Shown here one piece after another: positions 47,014 to 57,515 of a stretch of DNA of 64,000 nt. The notes under the pieces were generated by a model. It saw only the letters and a program-made list of their open reading frames with translations, was not told where the DNA came from and did no database searches. A program made the translations under genes and the position numbers. The stretch covers positions 10,255,455 through 10,319,454 of the forward strand of contig JAAALK010000082.1 in assembly GCA_019279435.1 (NCBI GenBank). The letters are read 5' to 3'. Source of the stretch: Zizania palustris (lineage: Eukaryota; Streptophyta; Magnoliopsida; Poales; Poaceae). Positions within the stretch are counted from its first letter, which is position 1. Every line of letters begins with the position of its first letter.

Positions 47014-48079
47014 GATCGCCTAGAACTTACCCGGTTACCTTTTCACTGCTCTCTCGCAAACAAACACCTTCTGAGCCCTTTGAGTTCTTTGAGCCCTAGC
47101 CGCCATTTCCCCCAAAGTAACCCAGCGACTGCAATGGTGAAGACCAAGGGTTCTGGAGCCCCGTCGACCTTGGCTCGGCAGCAGGCGGCCGCAGCAGCAG
47201 CGGCTGCGGCGTTGGCGACGGCGCCTCCGACATTGGCAACGACATCCATGGCGGCAGGAGGGAGAAATCCACAAAATGTCGATGATCAAAGTCTTTGCCC
47301 GCCATCAACGAAGTACCTGGACCAGTCTTTCCAACTGGGTTCTTCTACTTGCAAGAGGGAATCACTGGCAATCGCAGTAGAAGGGAAGATTAACACCGGA
47401 GTTATGATCCGCAAGCCCGGAAAAGAGCTCATCCCGTCACCAAGGCCCGGAGAAGTGGTTGTCTTCGAAGCCTTCTTCGAAGCCGGCTTGGGCCTTCCCG
47501 CAGTGGACTTCTTGGTAGAGGTACTTGACTTATTCCATGTCACCCTTCCTCAACTATCTCCGAACGCAGTAGCTCGTCTGGCTATCTTCGAATGGGCCTT
47601 GAGAGCCGAAGGTTGTGAGGGGAGGGCAGAGATCTTCGCTGCGCTACATAGAGCTTCATGTCAGCCAAAAACCTCCGTAGGTCCCAGAGGTGAAAAAGTA
47701 GTGGTAGCCTTCGGAAGCATCAATTTTAGACTTCGGGACGAATATGCTCTTCAATTTCCTGCTAAGGCCATCAATGCTAGATGGTACACTGACTGGGTCA
47801 TGAGGTGCTTTTATGCCGAATTTGGGGCGAGCAATCCTCTGGTCGGACCTTTGAAAGAGATCCAATTCCGGAAAGAAGCCCTAGTGCAACCAGGCCAAGG
47901 TTAGCTCGAAGCTCGCCTCAACCTACTTCAGAGGATCAGCCGGAGGTTGAGCATGCGAGACTTAGCCGAAGAGTTCCTTGGGTTACAAATTTCTCCACTG
48001 ATGGCCAACTGGCCTATCATCTTCGAAGAGGATTCGGAAGGCGGTCTCCGAAAAATCACCTTGACTTCGAGCCCTGCAA

Positions 48080-48147
48080 GTAACTTCGAAGACAACATGT
48101 ATTATGCATATTCATTCGAAGAAAAACTAACTTGATTCATTTTTTAG
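48080..48147 (+). other. Intron 1 of E6 antisense gene
   Basis: 68 bases, donor gtaact, acceptor cattttttag, phase 1. Same place and phase as E5 intron 1. Confidence 0.8.
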
Positions 48148-48801
48148 CTTCTTCAGCCCCTGTTACTTCGGAACAAATTGTAAGGGCTTCGGAGAAGATT
48201 TTGGGCGCTCCAACTCCGACCGAAAAAGAATGGAGAATCAAGTTGGTCGGGAGTTGGGAGAGATTTAACAGAGTATGGGGAATGCTGGAAATCACTCCGC
48301 CCCCTTTGATGGATTGGGTGCCTTTGGAGAAAGGACCCAAGAAGAGAAAAGCAGAAGCTGGGACTTTGAGCTCTGCCAAAACTCCGGTGAAGAAGGTGGC
48401 TCGGAAGCCAAAAAATCTTACACCTTCGAATCCTGCACCCTCGAGCTCAAGGGCTTCAGTCTCTGACTCCCAAGAGGATGAAGGGAGATTGCTTGTGCGT
48501 CTAATAGAAGAAGATGAAACTCAAAGGACTGCACAAGCCGAAGTGCCTGCGAACGTGCCGGAGTCTCGAGATAATCTTGAGCAACCAAGGACTTCGGCAG
48601 TTCAGGAAGATATCTCTCAGGATGAAGTTCCTGTAAATGGAAGTGGGGTCGAAGTCACTATGGCTTCGATTACCGAAGAGGCAACAAGGACTGCTCAGGA
48701 CGATGCTCCTACAGTCCAAGACTTAACGGCTGATTCGGATGAAGATCTAGCCTTCGATCCGCCGAACAGTCCGATGATGACTCCTCTGCAAAACGTCGAA
48801 G

Positions 48802-48869
48802 GTAGGCTTCGAATAACTCTTTTATGTTTATTTTGTATATTTATACAATGTATAATACTCTTTTTTTAG
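48802..48869 (+). other. Intron 2 of E6 antisense gene
   Basis: 68 bases, donor gtaggc, acceptor cttttttttag-like, AT-rich interior, phase 1. Same phase as E5 intron 2. Confidence 0.82.
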
Positions 48870-49306
48870 AGTCCACTCCTATGGAAGAGGTCTGCCAAGA
48901 AGAAATAATTCCTGGACCTTCGACGACTTCGGAGCCAGCCCAGAGAGTTACTCAAATGGGACCCGGAAGAGGCAAAAGACATATAGAGCCCCTCCCTGCT
49001 GCGAGTTCCGGATCAACTCCGTCTGATTCAACAGACGAGAGCCAATCTTCCGGGGAGGGCCAGTCTCCAGAGGCTCCGAAGACCACAAGCCAACGCTCCG
49101 GTCCTTCGCTGAACGAAGATGACCAACATGCAATAAGCATGCTCCCCTTGCTAGCTCCTTTCTTAGGGCAAACAACTGGTCTTCGGACTTTGCTCGAACC
49201 TTTGGATCGAGCTAGCCGTGACATAGGGGAGACCAACTTAGTGGCCATTCTGAGCAAGGCGGACAGGACGGAGCTTAATGCCGCTATAGAACGTGCAGCC
49301 TACCAG

Positions 49307-49378
49307 GTACGAAGCACCTGTGAAATAACATAGAATTCATCTACGATAAATATTTACCTTAGTTTTTTATTTTTGCAG
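49307..49378 (+). other. Intron 3 of E6 antisense gene
   Basis: 72 bases, donor gtacga, acceptor tatttttgcag, phase 0. It joins GCCTACCAG to CAAACTGTC. Confidence 0.82.
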
Positions 49379-49633
49379 CAAACTGTCTTGGCCCGAGCTG
49401 CGAATATATGTAATGATGAAGAGATCGCTCGTCTTCGGGAGGAAAATAGCGTCCTTCAAAGGAATCTTAACATCTCCGAAAGTCGAGTGGCTCAAATGGA
49501 CAATATAGTGTCAACAGAGCGAAGGGCCAGGCAAAGTTTGGAGGCTGCGAATAAAGAGCTCGAAGCAGAAAGAATTGTGCTTCGAGCAGAAGTTGAAAAG
49601 TTGCGGGCGGAGCACGCTACTGCGGGGACCGAG

Positions 49634-49638
49634 CTTGT
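49634..49638 (+). repeat. Target site duplication of E8, left copy (cttgt)
   Basis: Identical to 59494-59498. Confidence 0.95.
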
Positions 49639-50181
49639 TGAGGAGCCATGCTGAATAGCGTGGGCCTCATGGCTCTAGAAGTGATGAGTCATTGTCAACG
49701 ATAATCAACAAGGACTGAAGAAGAAAAGAGATCTGCTGTTTCATGGGCCGCGTGTGACTCAGGTACACGGGCAGCGAGCGACTGTCGGGCAGAGGAGGCT
49801 GCGAAGTCGGGCTGGCCCAATCCGGGTGCATGGGCCAGAAGCAGTAGAAGACCCACTGGGCTGTTGACCAGGACTGACTCAGGTACACGGGCGGTGAGCG
49901 ATTGCCGGGCTGAGAGAGCTGCGGAGTCGGGCCGGCCCAATCCGGGTACCTGGTGCAAAGCTGGTGGAGGCTTTGTCAGTTTCGGCGTAAAACTGACAAC
50001 CGTTGATTCTGTATCCGACTGTCCAGAAGAGTAGCTTCCGGATATGTCATCTGTTACTCTAGGCCCACAGTCAGTCAGTTGTGTCTGTAAAAATACCTAA
50101 GGGCAGTAGAGTCTTTTTCTGTATTTTTGAGTCTGTAAAAACCCTAAGGGGCTGGTAGAATATTCCTAGTGTTGGGCTGCC

Positions 50182-50189
50182 TATAAATA
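50182..50189 (+). promoter_or_regulatory. E8 5' LTR TATA box
   Basis: gggctgcctataaatagcac, 543 bases into the LTR; the 3' LTR copy is at 58059-58066. U3 is about 0.57 kb and R-U5 about 1.4 kb. Confidence 0.72.
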
Positions 50190-50589
50190 GCACCCCAATC
50201 CCTAGGGTTTGGACTACCCTTTTGTGCTGAAATCAAATCCACCCATTGGGTCACTTTTGTCTCCCTTCTCTCTCCTGTGTGCGCCGCCAGGACTGGCTCC
50301 TCTCTGTTCTTGCATTATTTTGTCTCAAATTTGTTGGATGCTTTTAATCCTTGGTCTCTGGTGAATTTATTGCTTGCATCTTGTTCGGTTTGGGAAGTTA
50401 ATGCCTTGGGCACGAGCTGGTGATTTTATTTCTTGGGGAGAAGCTTCTTCTGTTGTTGGTGTTCTTCACGGTGGTAGTACTAGTTCTTGCTGTTGCAAGT
50501 AGTACTGCTTTACTGTAGCTACAGTGTTCGGCTGCAGCTTTTCACCTTCTATCGCCCAGCTTTTTGATCGAAGCTGACAGTCTCTTTTG

Positions 50590-51300
50590 CTTTTTCCTGG
50601 TGTGTCTGGCGAAGCTCGTTTCAGTGCGAAGCCCCTCAACTCCGTGAGGCAGGCTTCGATCGAACATCTTTAAAGACTTCGCTCAGACTTCGAACTTCGG
50701 TCTTTGTGTCTGAGTTGCTAGCTTCGAAGTTCTTCCTGTATTGGATAGCATCGCATACTTCGAACTAGCATACTCCGAATCTATCTGTTCGAAGTGAACA
50801 CTTTGTTAGGCTTCGAAGTTGGGTTCGAAGTTTGTCTTTTCTGATAGACTTCGCTTGGATTTCTTTGTGGAGTGTCAGCCTTCGATTCTCCTTCCGAAGC
50901 TTTCCCTGTTCGAAGATAGAGTGTAGGCTTCGGACTTGCTTTTCTGTCGCGTGACAGACTTCGCTACTTTGTTCGAAGGTAGTCCGTCTGTTTTGTGTGT
51001 TCGAAGTTTTCTGTTCGAAGATTGTGCTTCGAAGCTCTCGGTTCAAGGTGTGTTCGAAGTTTTGTCTTCGAAGCCCTCACTTCGAAGCAGGCTCCGACTT
51101 TGTCACCTTGCTCCGAAGCTTTTGGTTCGAAGCTGTGTTCGAAGTCCTGTCTTCGAAGTGCATACTTCGAACCAAGCTCCGGCACTGCTTTTTACTTCGC
51201 TCCGAAGTACTCTTCGCACTAGCCTAGACAGTGACACCTTCGGCACTTCGGACAGACTCCGTCATCAACCTCCGAAACATACCTCGACGTGCGAAGGGGG
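50590..51300 (+). repeat. TTCGAA-rich palindromic field in E8 LTR
   Basis: Dozens of cttcgaag, gttcgaag and ctccgaag motifs at irregular spacing. It is repeated at 58467-59177, and in minus orientation in E7 (41040-41720). Palindromic motif clusters are described in Sirevirus LTRs. Confidence 0.8.
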
Positions 51301-51620
51301 CTTCGCCAAGTCCCGAACAGGAGACAACTTTGGAAAGTAACTTCTCTTTTCACTTTATACATACTTAGATTATTTCATTGAGAAGTATAGGCCTGTTACA
51401 ACTTGTTTATCTGCCTAGTTGCACCTTTTAGTTTTTCACTGTTTATCATCAGATGCTTCTAGGTTAGAAACCTTTAGACTTAGGCCTTCTGTTTATTTTC
51501 TGCTGCTTAGTCTTTTGAGGTGCGTTGGGTATTGGGAACAGGCCATTGATTCGAAAGAATTTTTTTAAGGCGCCCATTCACCCCCCCCCCCCCTCTGGTC
51601 GCTACTTTCGGTCCTACAAG

Positions 51621-51632
51621 TGGTATCAGAGC
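51621..51632 (+). other. E8 primer binding site
   Basis: TGGTATCAGAGC, two bases after the LTR end CTACA; initiator tRNA-Met type. Followed by gaggttag. Confidence 0.92.
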
Positions 51633-51683
51633 GAGGTTAGTTTTTTTCCATACCTTAACCGGTTCTAAACCCCAGTAGTGACT

Positions 51684-54600
51684 ATGACGTCTCCTGGCAA
51701 GGTCCCGTCCTTGGAAGCCTATGGCTATAATTATTGGAAGACTCGCATGCGAGCCTATCTCATGAGCCAGGGTTCGGACATATGGGACATTTGCGTTCAC
51801 ACCACATTTGTCATTCTGCCAGTTACTGAGCAAGGTACTGCTGGTATCATTGCTCAGCATCTGAGCAACAGTAAGGCTGTGAACATTTTATTTTTTGGTT
51901 TAGGTCCCACTGAATTTGAGCGAGTGAGTCATCTCTCCACTGCGAGAGAGATCTGGGCTACCCTCAAGGCACACCATGAGGGAACAGCACAGGTCAAGGC
52001 CCGGCTCTATCAGACCTACCGGCGTGAATATGAGAATTTCACACAGAAGCGGGGTGAATCTGTTGAGGCTTTGTTTGGTCGCTTTCAGTCGATCATTAAC
52101 AAGCTTCGGGACAACAAGGCTGAGGGTGCTCAGTTAGTCTCAGATCACGAGCAGGCGCTCAAGGTTCTTCATACCTTGGACCCAAAGATCTGGGAGATCA
52201 AGGTATCCTCTATCGTTGAGAGCACTTCTTACGATACCTTGACCATTTCTGAGTTATTTAGCAAGCTGAAGGCCACTGAGGTAGATATCCAGCTGAGATC
52301 AAATCTCACTGGTTCGGGATCAAAATCCCTGGCCCTTGCTACACCTTCTGTTGATCCCTCTGCTGTGAGTTGTGCTGGGTTCTCTTTGATGTCTATCACT
52401 GAGGACCAGCTTGAGTCTTTGGGAGATGATGAGTTGTGTCTGTTTAACAACCGGGTGCGTCGTGTCTATGACAAAAGAATGTTCAAAAGACACGGCACAA
52501 AATCCGGATGCTTTGAATGTGGAGATCCAGGACACTTCATCGCCGACTGCCCCAAGCGTAGTGGATACAAGAAGGGCACCAGTGGCAGCTTCCACGACTC
52601 CGGCAAGCATGAGAGCTCATCCTTCAACAAGGGCAAGCCGAAGACTCGTTTCTTCAAGAAGGCCCTGAAGGACTACCGGCGAGAGAACAAGAAGCGCGAC
52701 AAGGCCTTCTTCGCCGAGATGGAGAAGAGCTACTCCAAGCAGTCCACGTCTTCTTCCTCTTCATCAAGCTCAAGCGATGAGGAGATCGTCATTAGGAAGG
52801 GGAAGGACAAGGACGATCCGGCGGGCCTCTGCTTCATGGCCTTCGGAGACAAGCCGAAGAGCCGCTCACACCAGCGCCGAAGATCCCGCAAGAGCTTCTG
52901 TTCAATGGCTCTTGGGGATAAGGAAGAAAAGAGCTCCTCCGACGACTCCGACGACGACGATAGCAAGGACCGGGGACTGGAGGATGTTTGGATCATGGAC
53001 TCAGGATGCTCTCGCCACATGACGGGACATCGCAGATGGTTCTCCAGTCTCACTCCCCCGAGCTCCAAAGAATATATCACGTTCGGGAACAGCGGTCAAG
53101 GGAAAGTAAGTGGCATAGGCTCAATCAGCATCTCAAACCATTTCTCTTTAAAGAATGTTGCTTTGGTTAAAAATCTGAACTTTAATTTAATATCTGTTTC
53201 GCAACTTCTTGAGGATGGTTTGGAAGTGCGTTTTAAGAAGGGCAATTCTTCTGTGGTTGATTCTAGAGGGTCTTTGGTTTGTCAGATTTTACCCTTCGGT
53301 AAAGTTTTTCGAATTGACTTCTCTAGCTCTTTTGGCCCTTCTCGCTGTTTGATTGCTGGATCTTCTTCTGAGCTCTGGAAGTGGCATAGGAGGTTAGGTC
53401 ATTTGAGTTTTGTTCTGCTAGTCAGGTTAAGCTCTATGGATCTCATCCAAGGATTGCCCAAGCTTAAAATGGAGAAGGATCTAGTTTGTCATCCCTGTCG
53501 TCATGGGAAAATGGTTGCCGCTTCTCACTCACCTGTGACTCAGGTGATGACTTCGTATCCAGGCGAGCTTTTACATTTGGACACTATAGGTCCAGCTCGG
53601 GTACGCTCAGTCGGTGGGAAGTGGTATGCACTTGTGATAGTTGACGACTTTTCTCGTTTCTCGTGGGTTTTCTTTTTGGAGTCTAAGGATGAAACTTTTC
53701 AATTTGTCCATGACCTGATTTTGAAGCTGAAGAATGAGAACAATGGTCGGATGCGAGCAATTCGCTCCGACAACGGCTCTGAGTTCAAGAACTCTCAGTT
53801 CGTCAGCTTCTGTGGTGATCAGGGTCTGGACCATCAGTTTTCTTCTCCTTACACTCCCCCACAGAACGGCGTTGTGGAACGAAAGAACCGCACGCTAGTT
53901 GAGATGGCCAGGACGATGCTCGACGAGCACAGGACTCCTAGGCGTTTTTGGGCTGAAGCCATGAACACGGCTTGCTATCTTGCCAACCGTATTTTTCTTC
54001 GAGCTTACATTAGTAAGACTTCATATGAGTTGCGGTTTGGCAGACAGCCCAAGGTGACCCACTTGCGAGCATTTGGCTGCAAGTGCTTTGTGCTCAAGAA
54101 GGGAGGGCATTTGGACAAGTTTGAGTCTCGTTGCTGGGATGGTATTTTTCTTGGTTATGCATTGCATTCTCGAGGCTTCCGTGTTTGGAACCTCGAATCC
54201 CAGCTGCTTGTCGAGACGTGTGAGGTTTCTTTTGATGAGTCCTTGCCTTCTTTGACTCCTTCTTTTGAGCTTTCTGGTGATGATGAGCTCGGAGAGTCCA
54301 TCTTCGAGGAAGATGAGGATACTTCAGCTGCTGTTGAGGGCGGGCCTTCTGCATCCCCCGCAGAGCCCACACCCTCTGTGACTTCGACTGATGATGAAGG
54401 CGGACCTCTGATCACTTCTTCCACTTCGATCGAGCCCCTTCAGTCGAGTCCAGAGGTGCCAACTGCTGACTCCGGTGAGGTGACTTCAGATCACCAGGGA
54501 ACCCGAGCAGTTCAGCGTGACCACCCCTCAGAGCTCATCATTGGTGATTTGACTGAGAGGACTTTGCGTTCTTCTGCCTCTCTCGCTGTGTTTGCTGAAT

Positions 54601-56153
54601 CTGCGTTTGTTGCATCTTTTGAGCCCAGAGACATTTCTCATGCTCTTTCTGACTCTAATTGGATTAACGCTATGCAAGAAGAGCTTGAGAATTTTGTCCG
54701 CAATCGGGTTTGGACACTAGTTGAGCCGCCACCAGGATGCAACCCCATAGGCACCAAGTGGGTATTCAAGAACAAACAAGGTGAAGATGGGGTTGTGGTG
54801 CGCAACAAGGCTCGACTAGTTGCCCAGGGTTATTGCCAGAAGGAAGGTATTGACTTCGAAGAAACCTTCGCTCCTGTTGCCCATCTTGAGTCCATTCGTA
54901 TCCTTCTAGCTTTTGCCGTTTCAAAGGGTTTTAAGCTTTTTCAAATGGACGTTAAGAGTGCTTTTCTGAACGGGTTCATAGAGGAGGAAGTGTATGTTAG
55001 GCAACCCCCCAGTTTTGAGAACCCTAAGTTTCCTCGACATGTTTTTAAGTTGCACAAAGCTTTATACGGGTTGAAGCAAGCCCCCAGGGCTTGGTATGAC
55101 CGGTTAAAGCAGTTTTTGTTGGGGAAGGGCTTTGTGATGGGTTCTGTGGATAAAACTCTTTTCCTGCTCAGAGATGCTTCAGATTTCTTAGTCGCTCAGA
55201 TTTATGTGGACGATATTATTTTTGGCGGTACTACTGATTCTCTTGTGTCCAAGTTTTCTGAGCAGATGCACAATGAGTTTGAGATGAGCCTCATGGGTGA
55301 GCTTAAGTACTTTTTAGGGCTCCAGATCAAGCAGACCAAGGACGGCACCTTCATCCACCAAGGTAAGTACACTCGTGACATGTTGAAAAAATTTGACTTT
55401 GGTGGTGAGCTGAAGCCGCAGATGACCCCGATGGGCACTTCCGGGGGTTTGGACAAGGACGAGAGCGGTGCCAAGGTCAATGAGAGAGAATTTCGAGGGA
55501 TGATCGGTTCGCTGTTGTACTTAACGGCAACAAGACCAGACATACAGTTCGCCGTGGGACTTTGCGCGCGTTTTCAGTCTTCACCACGTGCGTCTCATCG
55601 GCAGGCTGTCAAGCGCATTTTCAGGTATCTCACCTATGCGCCTGATCTTGGTCTTTATTATTCAGCATCATCATCACTTGATTTATCTGGCTTTTCGGAC
55701 GCCGACTTTGGTGGGTGCCGGTTGGATCGCAAGTCGACTTCCGGTACTTGCCAGTTTCTTGGTTCTTCTCTTGTCTCTTGGTCTTCTCGAAAACAATCTG
55801 GAGTTGCTCTTTCGACCACAGAGGCTGAGTACGTAGCTGCTGCTAGCTGCTGCTCACAGCTGGTTTGGATGATTTCCACTCTTCGAGACTTTGGGTTGTT
55901 CTTTCCTACCAGAGTTCCTTTGTTTTGCGACAGCACCAGTGCTATTAGTGTAGGGAAAAACCCATGTCTTCATTCAAAAACCAAACACATTGATGTGCGC
56001 TTTCACTTTTTGCGGGATCAATATGAGAAAGGTGTCATTGACCTTGTTCATGTTGATACCCATCATCAGTTGGCTGACATTTTCACCAAACCCCTAGATC
56101 AGTCTACTTTTGAGCGTTTACGAGAGGATTTGGGTGTTGTGTATCCTTTCTAG
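51684..56153 (+). CDS. E8 gag-pol polyprotein (Copia, intact)
   Basis: 1489 codons from ATG 51684 (MTSPGKVPSLEAYGYNYW); this ATG is preferred over a GTG six bases upstream. Rough residues: gag core 15-230, CCHC knuckle at about 276 (CFECGDPGHFIADC), acidic serine-rich linker, protease at 439 (WIMDSGCSRHMTG), pre-integrase zinc region (LWKWHRRLGHLSF), integrase with D at 632 (HLDTIGPA), D at about 695 (RSDNGSEFKN) and E at about 731 (PPQNGVVERKN), RT 1000-1260 with FQMDVKSAFLNGF and IYVDDIIFGG (about 1175), and RNase H with FSDADFGGCRLDRKSTSGT and STTEAEYVAAASCC. It ends TFERLREDLGVVYPF. All catalytic boxes are present and no stop or frameshift is seen. As usual for Copia, integrase precedes RT. 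Activity is inferred, not shown. Confidence 0.96.
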   Translation: MTSPGKVPSLEAYGYNYWKTRMRAYLMSQGSDIWDICVHTTFVILPVTEQGTAGIIAQHLSNSKAVNILFFGLGPTEFERVSHLSTAREIWATLKAHHEGTAQVKARLYQTYRREYENFTQKRGESVEALFGRFQSIINKLRDNKAEGAQLVSDHEQALKVLHTLDPKIWEIKVSSIVESTSYDTLTISELFSKLKATEVDIQLRSNLTGSGSKSLALATPSVDPSAVSCAGFSLMSITEDQLESLGDDELCLFNNRVRRVYDKRMFKRHGTKSGCFECGDPGHFIADCPKRSGYKKGTSGSFHDSGKHESSSFNKGKPKTRFFKKALKDYRRENKKRDKAFFAEMEKSYSKQSTSSSSSSSSSDEEIVIRKGKDKDDPAGLCFMAFGDKPKSRSHQRRRSRKSFCSMALGDKEEKSSSDDSDDDDSKDRGLEDVWIMDSGCSRHMTGHRRWFSSLTPPSSKEYITFGNSGQGKVSGIGSISISNHFSLKNVALVKNLNFNLISVSQLLEDGLEVRFKKGNSSVVDSRGSLVCQILPFGKVFRIDFSSSFGPSRCLIAGSSSELWKWHRRLGHLSFVLLVRLSSMDLIQGLPKLKMEKDLVCHPCRHGKMVAASHSPVTQVMTSYPGELLHLDTIGPARVRSVGGKWYALVIVDDFSRFSWVFFLESKDETFQFVHDLILKLKNENNGRMRAIRSDNGSEFKNSQFVSFCGDQGLDHQFSSPYTPPQNGVVERKNRTLVEMARTMLDEHRTPRRFWAEAMNTACYLANRIFLRAYISKTSYELRFGRQPKVTHLRAFGCKCFVLKKGGHLDKFESRCWDGIFLGYALHSRGFRVWNLESQLLVETCEVSFDESLPSLTPSFELSGDDELGESIFEEDEDTSAAVEGGPSASPAEPTPSVTSTDDEGGPLITSSTSIEPLQSSPEVPTADSGEVTSDHQGTRAVQRDHPSELIIGDLTERTLRSSASLAVFAESAFVASFEPRDISHALSDSNWINAMQEELENFVRNRVWTLVEPPPGCNPIGTKWVFKNKQGEDGVVVRNKARLVAQGYCQKEGIDFEETFAPVAHLESIRILLAFAVSKGFKLFQMDVKSAFLNGFIEEEVYVRQPPSFENPKFPRHVFKLHKALYGLKQAPRAWYDRLKQFLLGKGFVMGSVDKTLFLLRDASDFLVAQIYVDDIIFGGTTDSLVSKFSEQMHNEFEMSLMGELKYFLGLQIKQTKDGTFIHQGKYTRDMLKKFDFGGELKPQMTPMGTSGGLDKDESGAKVNEREFRGMIGSLLYLTATRPDIQFAVGLCARFQSSPRASHRQAVKRIFRYLTYAPDLGLYYSASSSLDLSGFSDADFGGCRLDRKSTSGTCQFLGSSLVSWSSRKQSGVALSTTEAEYVAAASCCSQLVWMISTLRDFGLFFPTRVPLFCDSTSAISVGKNPCLHSKTKHIDVRFHFLRDQYEKGVIDLVHVDTHHQLADIFTKPLDQSTFERLREDLGVVYPF

Positions 56154-57515
56154 GATATTTTGCGTCAGTTTTTCTTTCTTCTTTACTCTTTTCTTGAGTC
56201 TTTTTGTGTGTGTTCATATCATACATATTCACATATCACACTTTTGAGCTTGCTTCTGTTATATGATTAAACTGCTTTACTTATTCTAGCTGGTACATGC
56301 TTTTGATTACTCGTCGATGATCATGCTTTGTTTCAGTTCATTTGATATGTCTGATATCTGTCATATGCATGGCTTTTACGCTTTCAACTTGAAAAATGAT
56401 CACCATTGCTTCTGGTAACTAGCATGTGTAGGCTGAGTGCTTTTGCTATCTGTTACATGCCTTGTAGCTAGTTCATCACATAGATGCAGATATGCAACTT
56501 GGACATCTTTATGCTTTAATATGGAAAATGTGCTATCAAAATGATAAAAATCAAAAATTAATGAAAATTCCATACCTTTTTATGCTTGAGTTGAAAAGAT
56601 CCAAGTGGGTTTGCTTTGTCGCATTGCATTGTTCTGGACTGCTTACCATAGCACTTTGGTATGAACTAGGACAGTGTAGTGTATGCCAAGACCAATGTCT
56701 TAAGCTTCCGATGGCCCAGTTCTGGCCTAGGCTTGACTTGGTCGGTTAGCATAAGGTTTGACATGCAAATAACCCTTGGCAAAAATGACAAAGGAAAATG
56801 AAAAAGCCTGAACTTTAAAGGGATAACAAGTTTGCTGAAGCACTTTGTTTTGAACAATGCTTATCTTGGTAGATATCAGTTAGCTTCTGCATCTCATGTT
56901 TTACCTTGCTTGTTTACTAGACAATGTGGTGATGTTTTTATTTGCAAAAATTGACAAATGCGTGCTAAATGACTTTCTTTAGATATCATCTCTTGCACTG
57001 ATCATGCCATGTGTCTTAGACAGTATCTCTTTTGCTATACCTGTTAGATACTGTATTTGTAGTCAATCATATCTGAGAAGCATGCTTTCTACACTCCACC
57101 TGCACCCCAGCTGCATTCACTGCATATTTTGAGGGGGAGTTGCATTTCAGGGGGAGTCTGTGTCTCGTTTGAGTGCTTGATGAGTTCACTTGTCAACAAG
57201 GGGGAGAAAATTGGGATCAGAGTTTAAGGGGGAGTTCTTACTCTGATCCTCAGAGTTTAAGGGGGAGTTCTTACTCTGTCGATATCCTTGTTGTTCTGAA
57301 ATCACACTCATTTTGAGCTTTTGTGTTTTGGTTAACCATAATGACCGTTTCTTGCTTTTGTTTGGCTTTTGGTCATTAAGGTTAAACTTTTACCTTATTT
57401 TTTCTTCTTCTTTGTTGTTCTTTTGTGTTTTGTTTTCGTGTTTCCACATTTGTTCACAGGTGCTGAAGAGCTGAAAATTGAGGAGTGTTGACAATGCACT
57501 CATCAAGGGGGAGAT
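56154..57515 (+). other. E8 3' UTR
   Basis: 1.36 kb without a credible ORF; no envelope-like gene. It is homologous to the E4 and E7 3' UTRs. The distal third holds the polypurine tracts. Confidence 0.85.
57131..57515 (+). other. E8 polypurine tract cluster
   Basis: Six gggggag-type tracts at about 57131, 57148, 57198, 57226, 57259 and 57505. The last one (aagggggagat) abuts the 3' LTR and is the likely primer. The tracts at 57226 and 57259 belong to a local tandem duplication of about 33 bases (57219-57280). Confidence 0.88.

Larger units (their letters stand above)
47134..49638 (+). pseudogene. E6 antisense gene, 5' part (exons 1-3 and start of exon 4)
   Basis: ATG at 47134 (MVKTKGSGAPSTLA) with an alanine run. 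The PF04195-like block is at residues 105-180 (VVVFEAFFEAGLGLPAVDFL, LPQLSPNAVARLAIFEWAL, RAEIFAALHRASCQP). The exons inferred here are 47134-48079, 48148-48801, 48870-49306 and 49379 onward. A TAG at 47902-47904 interrupts exon 1; the frame continues (RLSMRDLAEEFLGLQ). Exons 2 and 3 are low-complexity, acidic and serine-rich. Exon 4 starts a coiled coil (EEIARLREENSVLQRN, ESRVAQMDNIVSTERRARQ). E8 enters after the second base of a valine codon. With the second part the gene would encode about 1108 residues. Function unknown. Confidence 0.85.
49639..51618 (+). repeat. E8 5' LTR
   Basis: 1980 bp, TGAGGAGCCATGC to TTTCGGTCCTACA. TATA box TATAAATA at 50182-50189. 50590-51300 is dense in ttcgaag motifs. 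A C-run of about 15 lies near the 3' end. Confidence 0.96.

Noticed and set aside
47080..47133. Upstream TTG start for the E6 antisense gene
   Set aside because: The ATG at 47134 has a suitable distance from the TATA box and matches the E5 start; the upstream 18 codons are likely 5' UTR.
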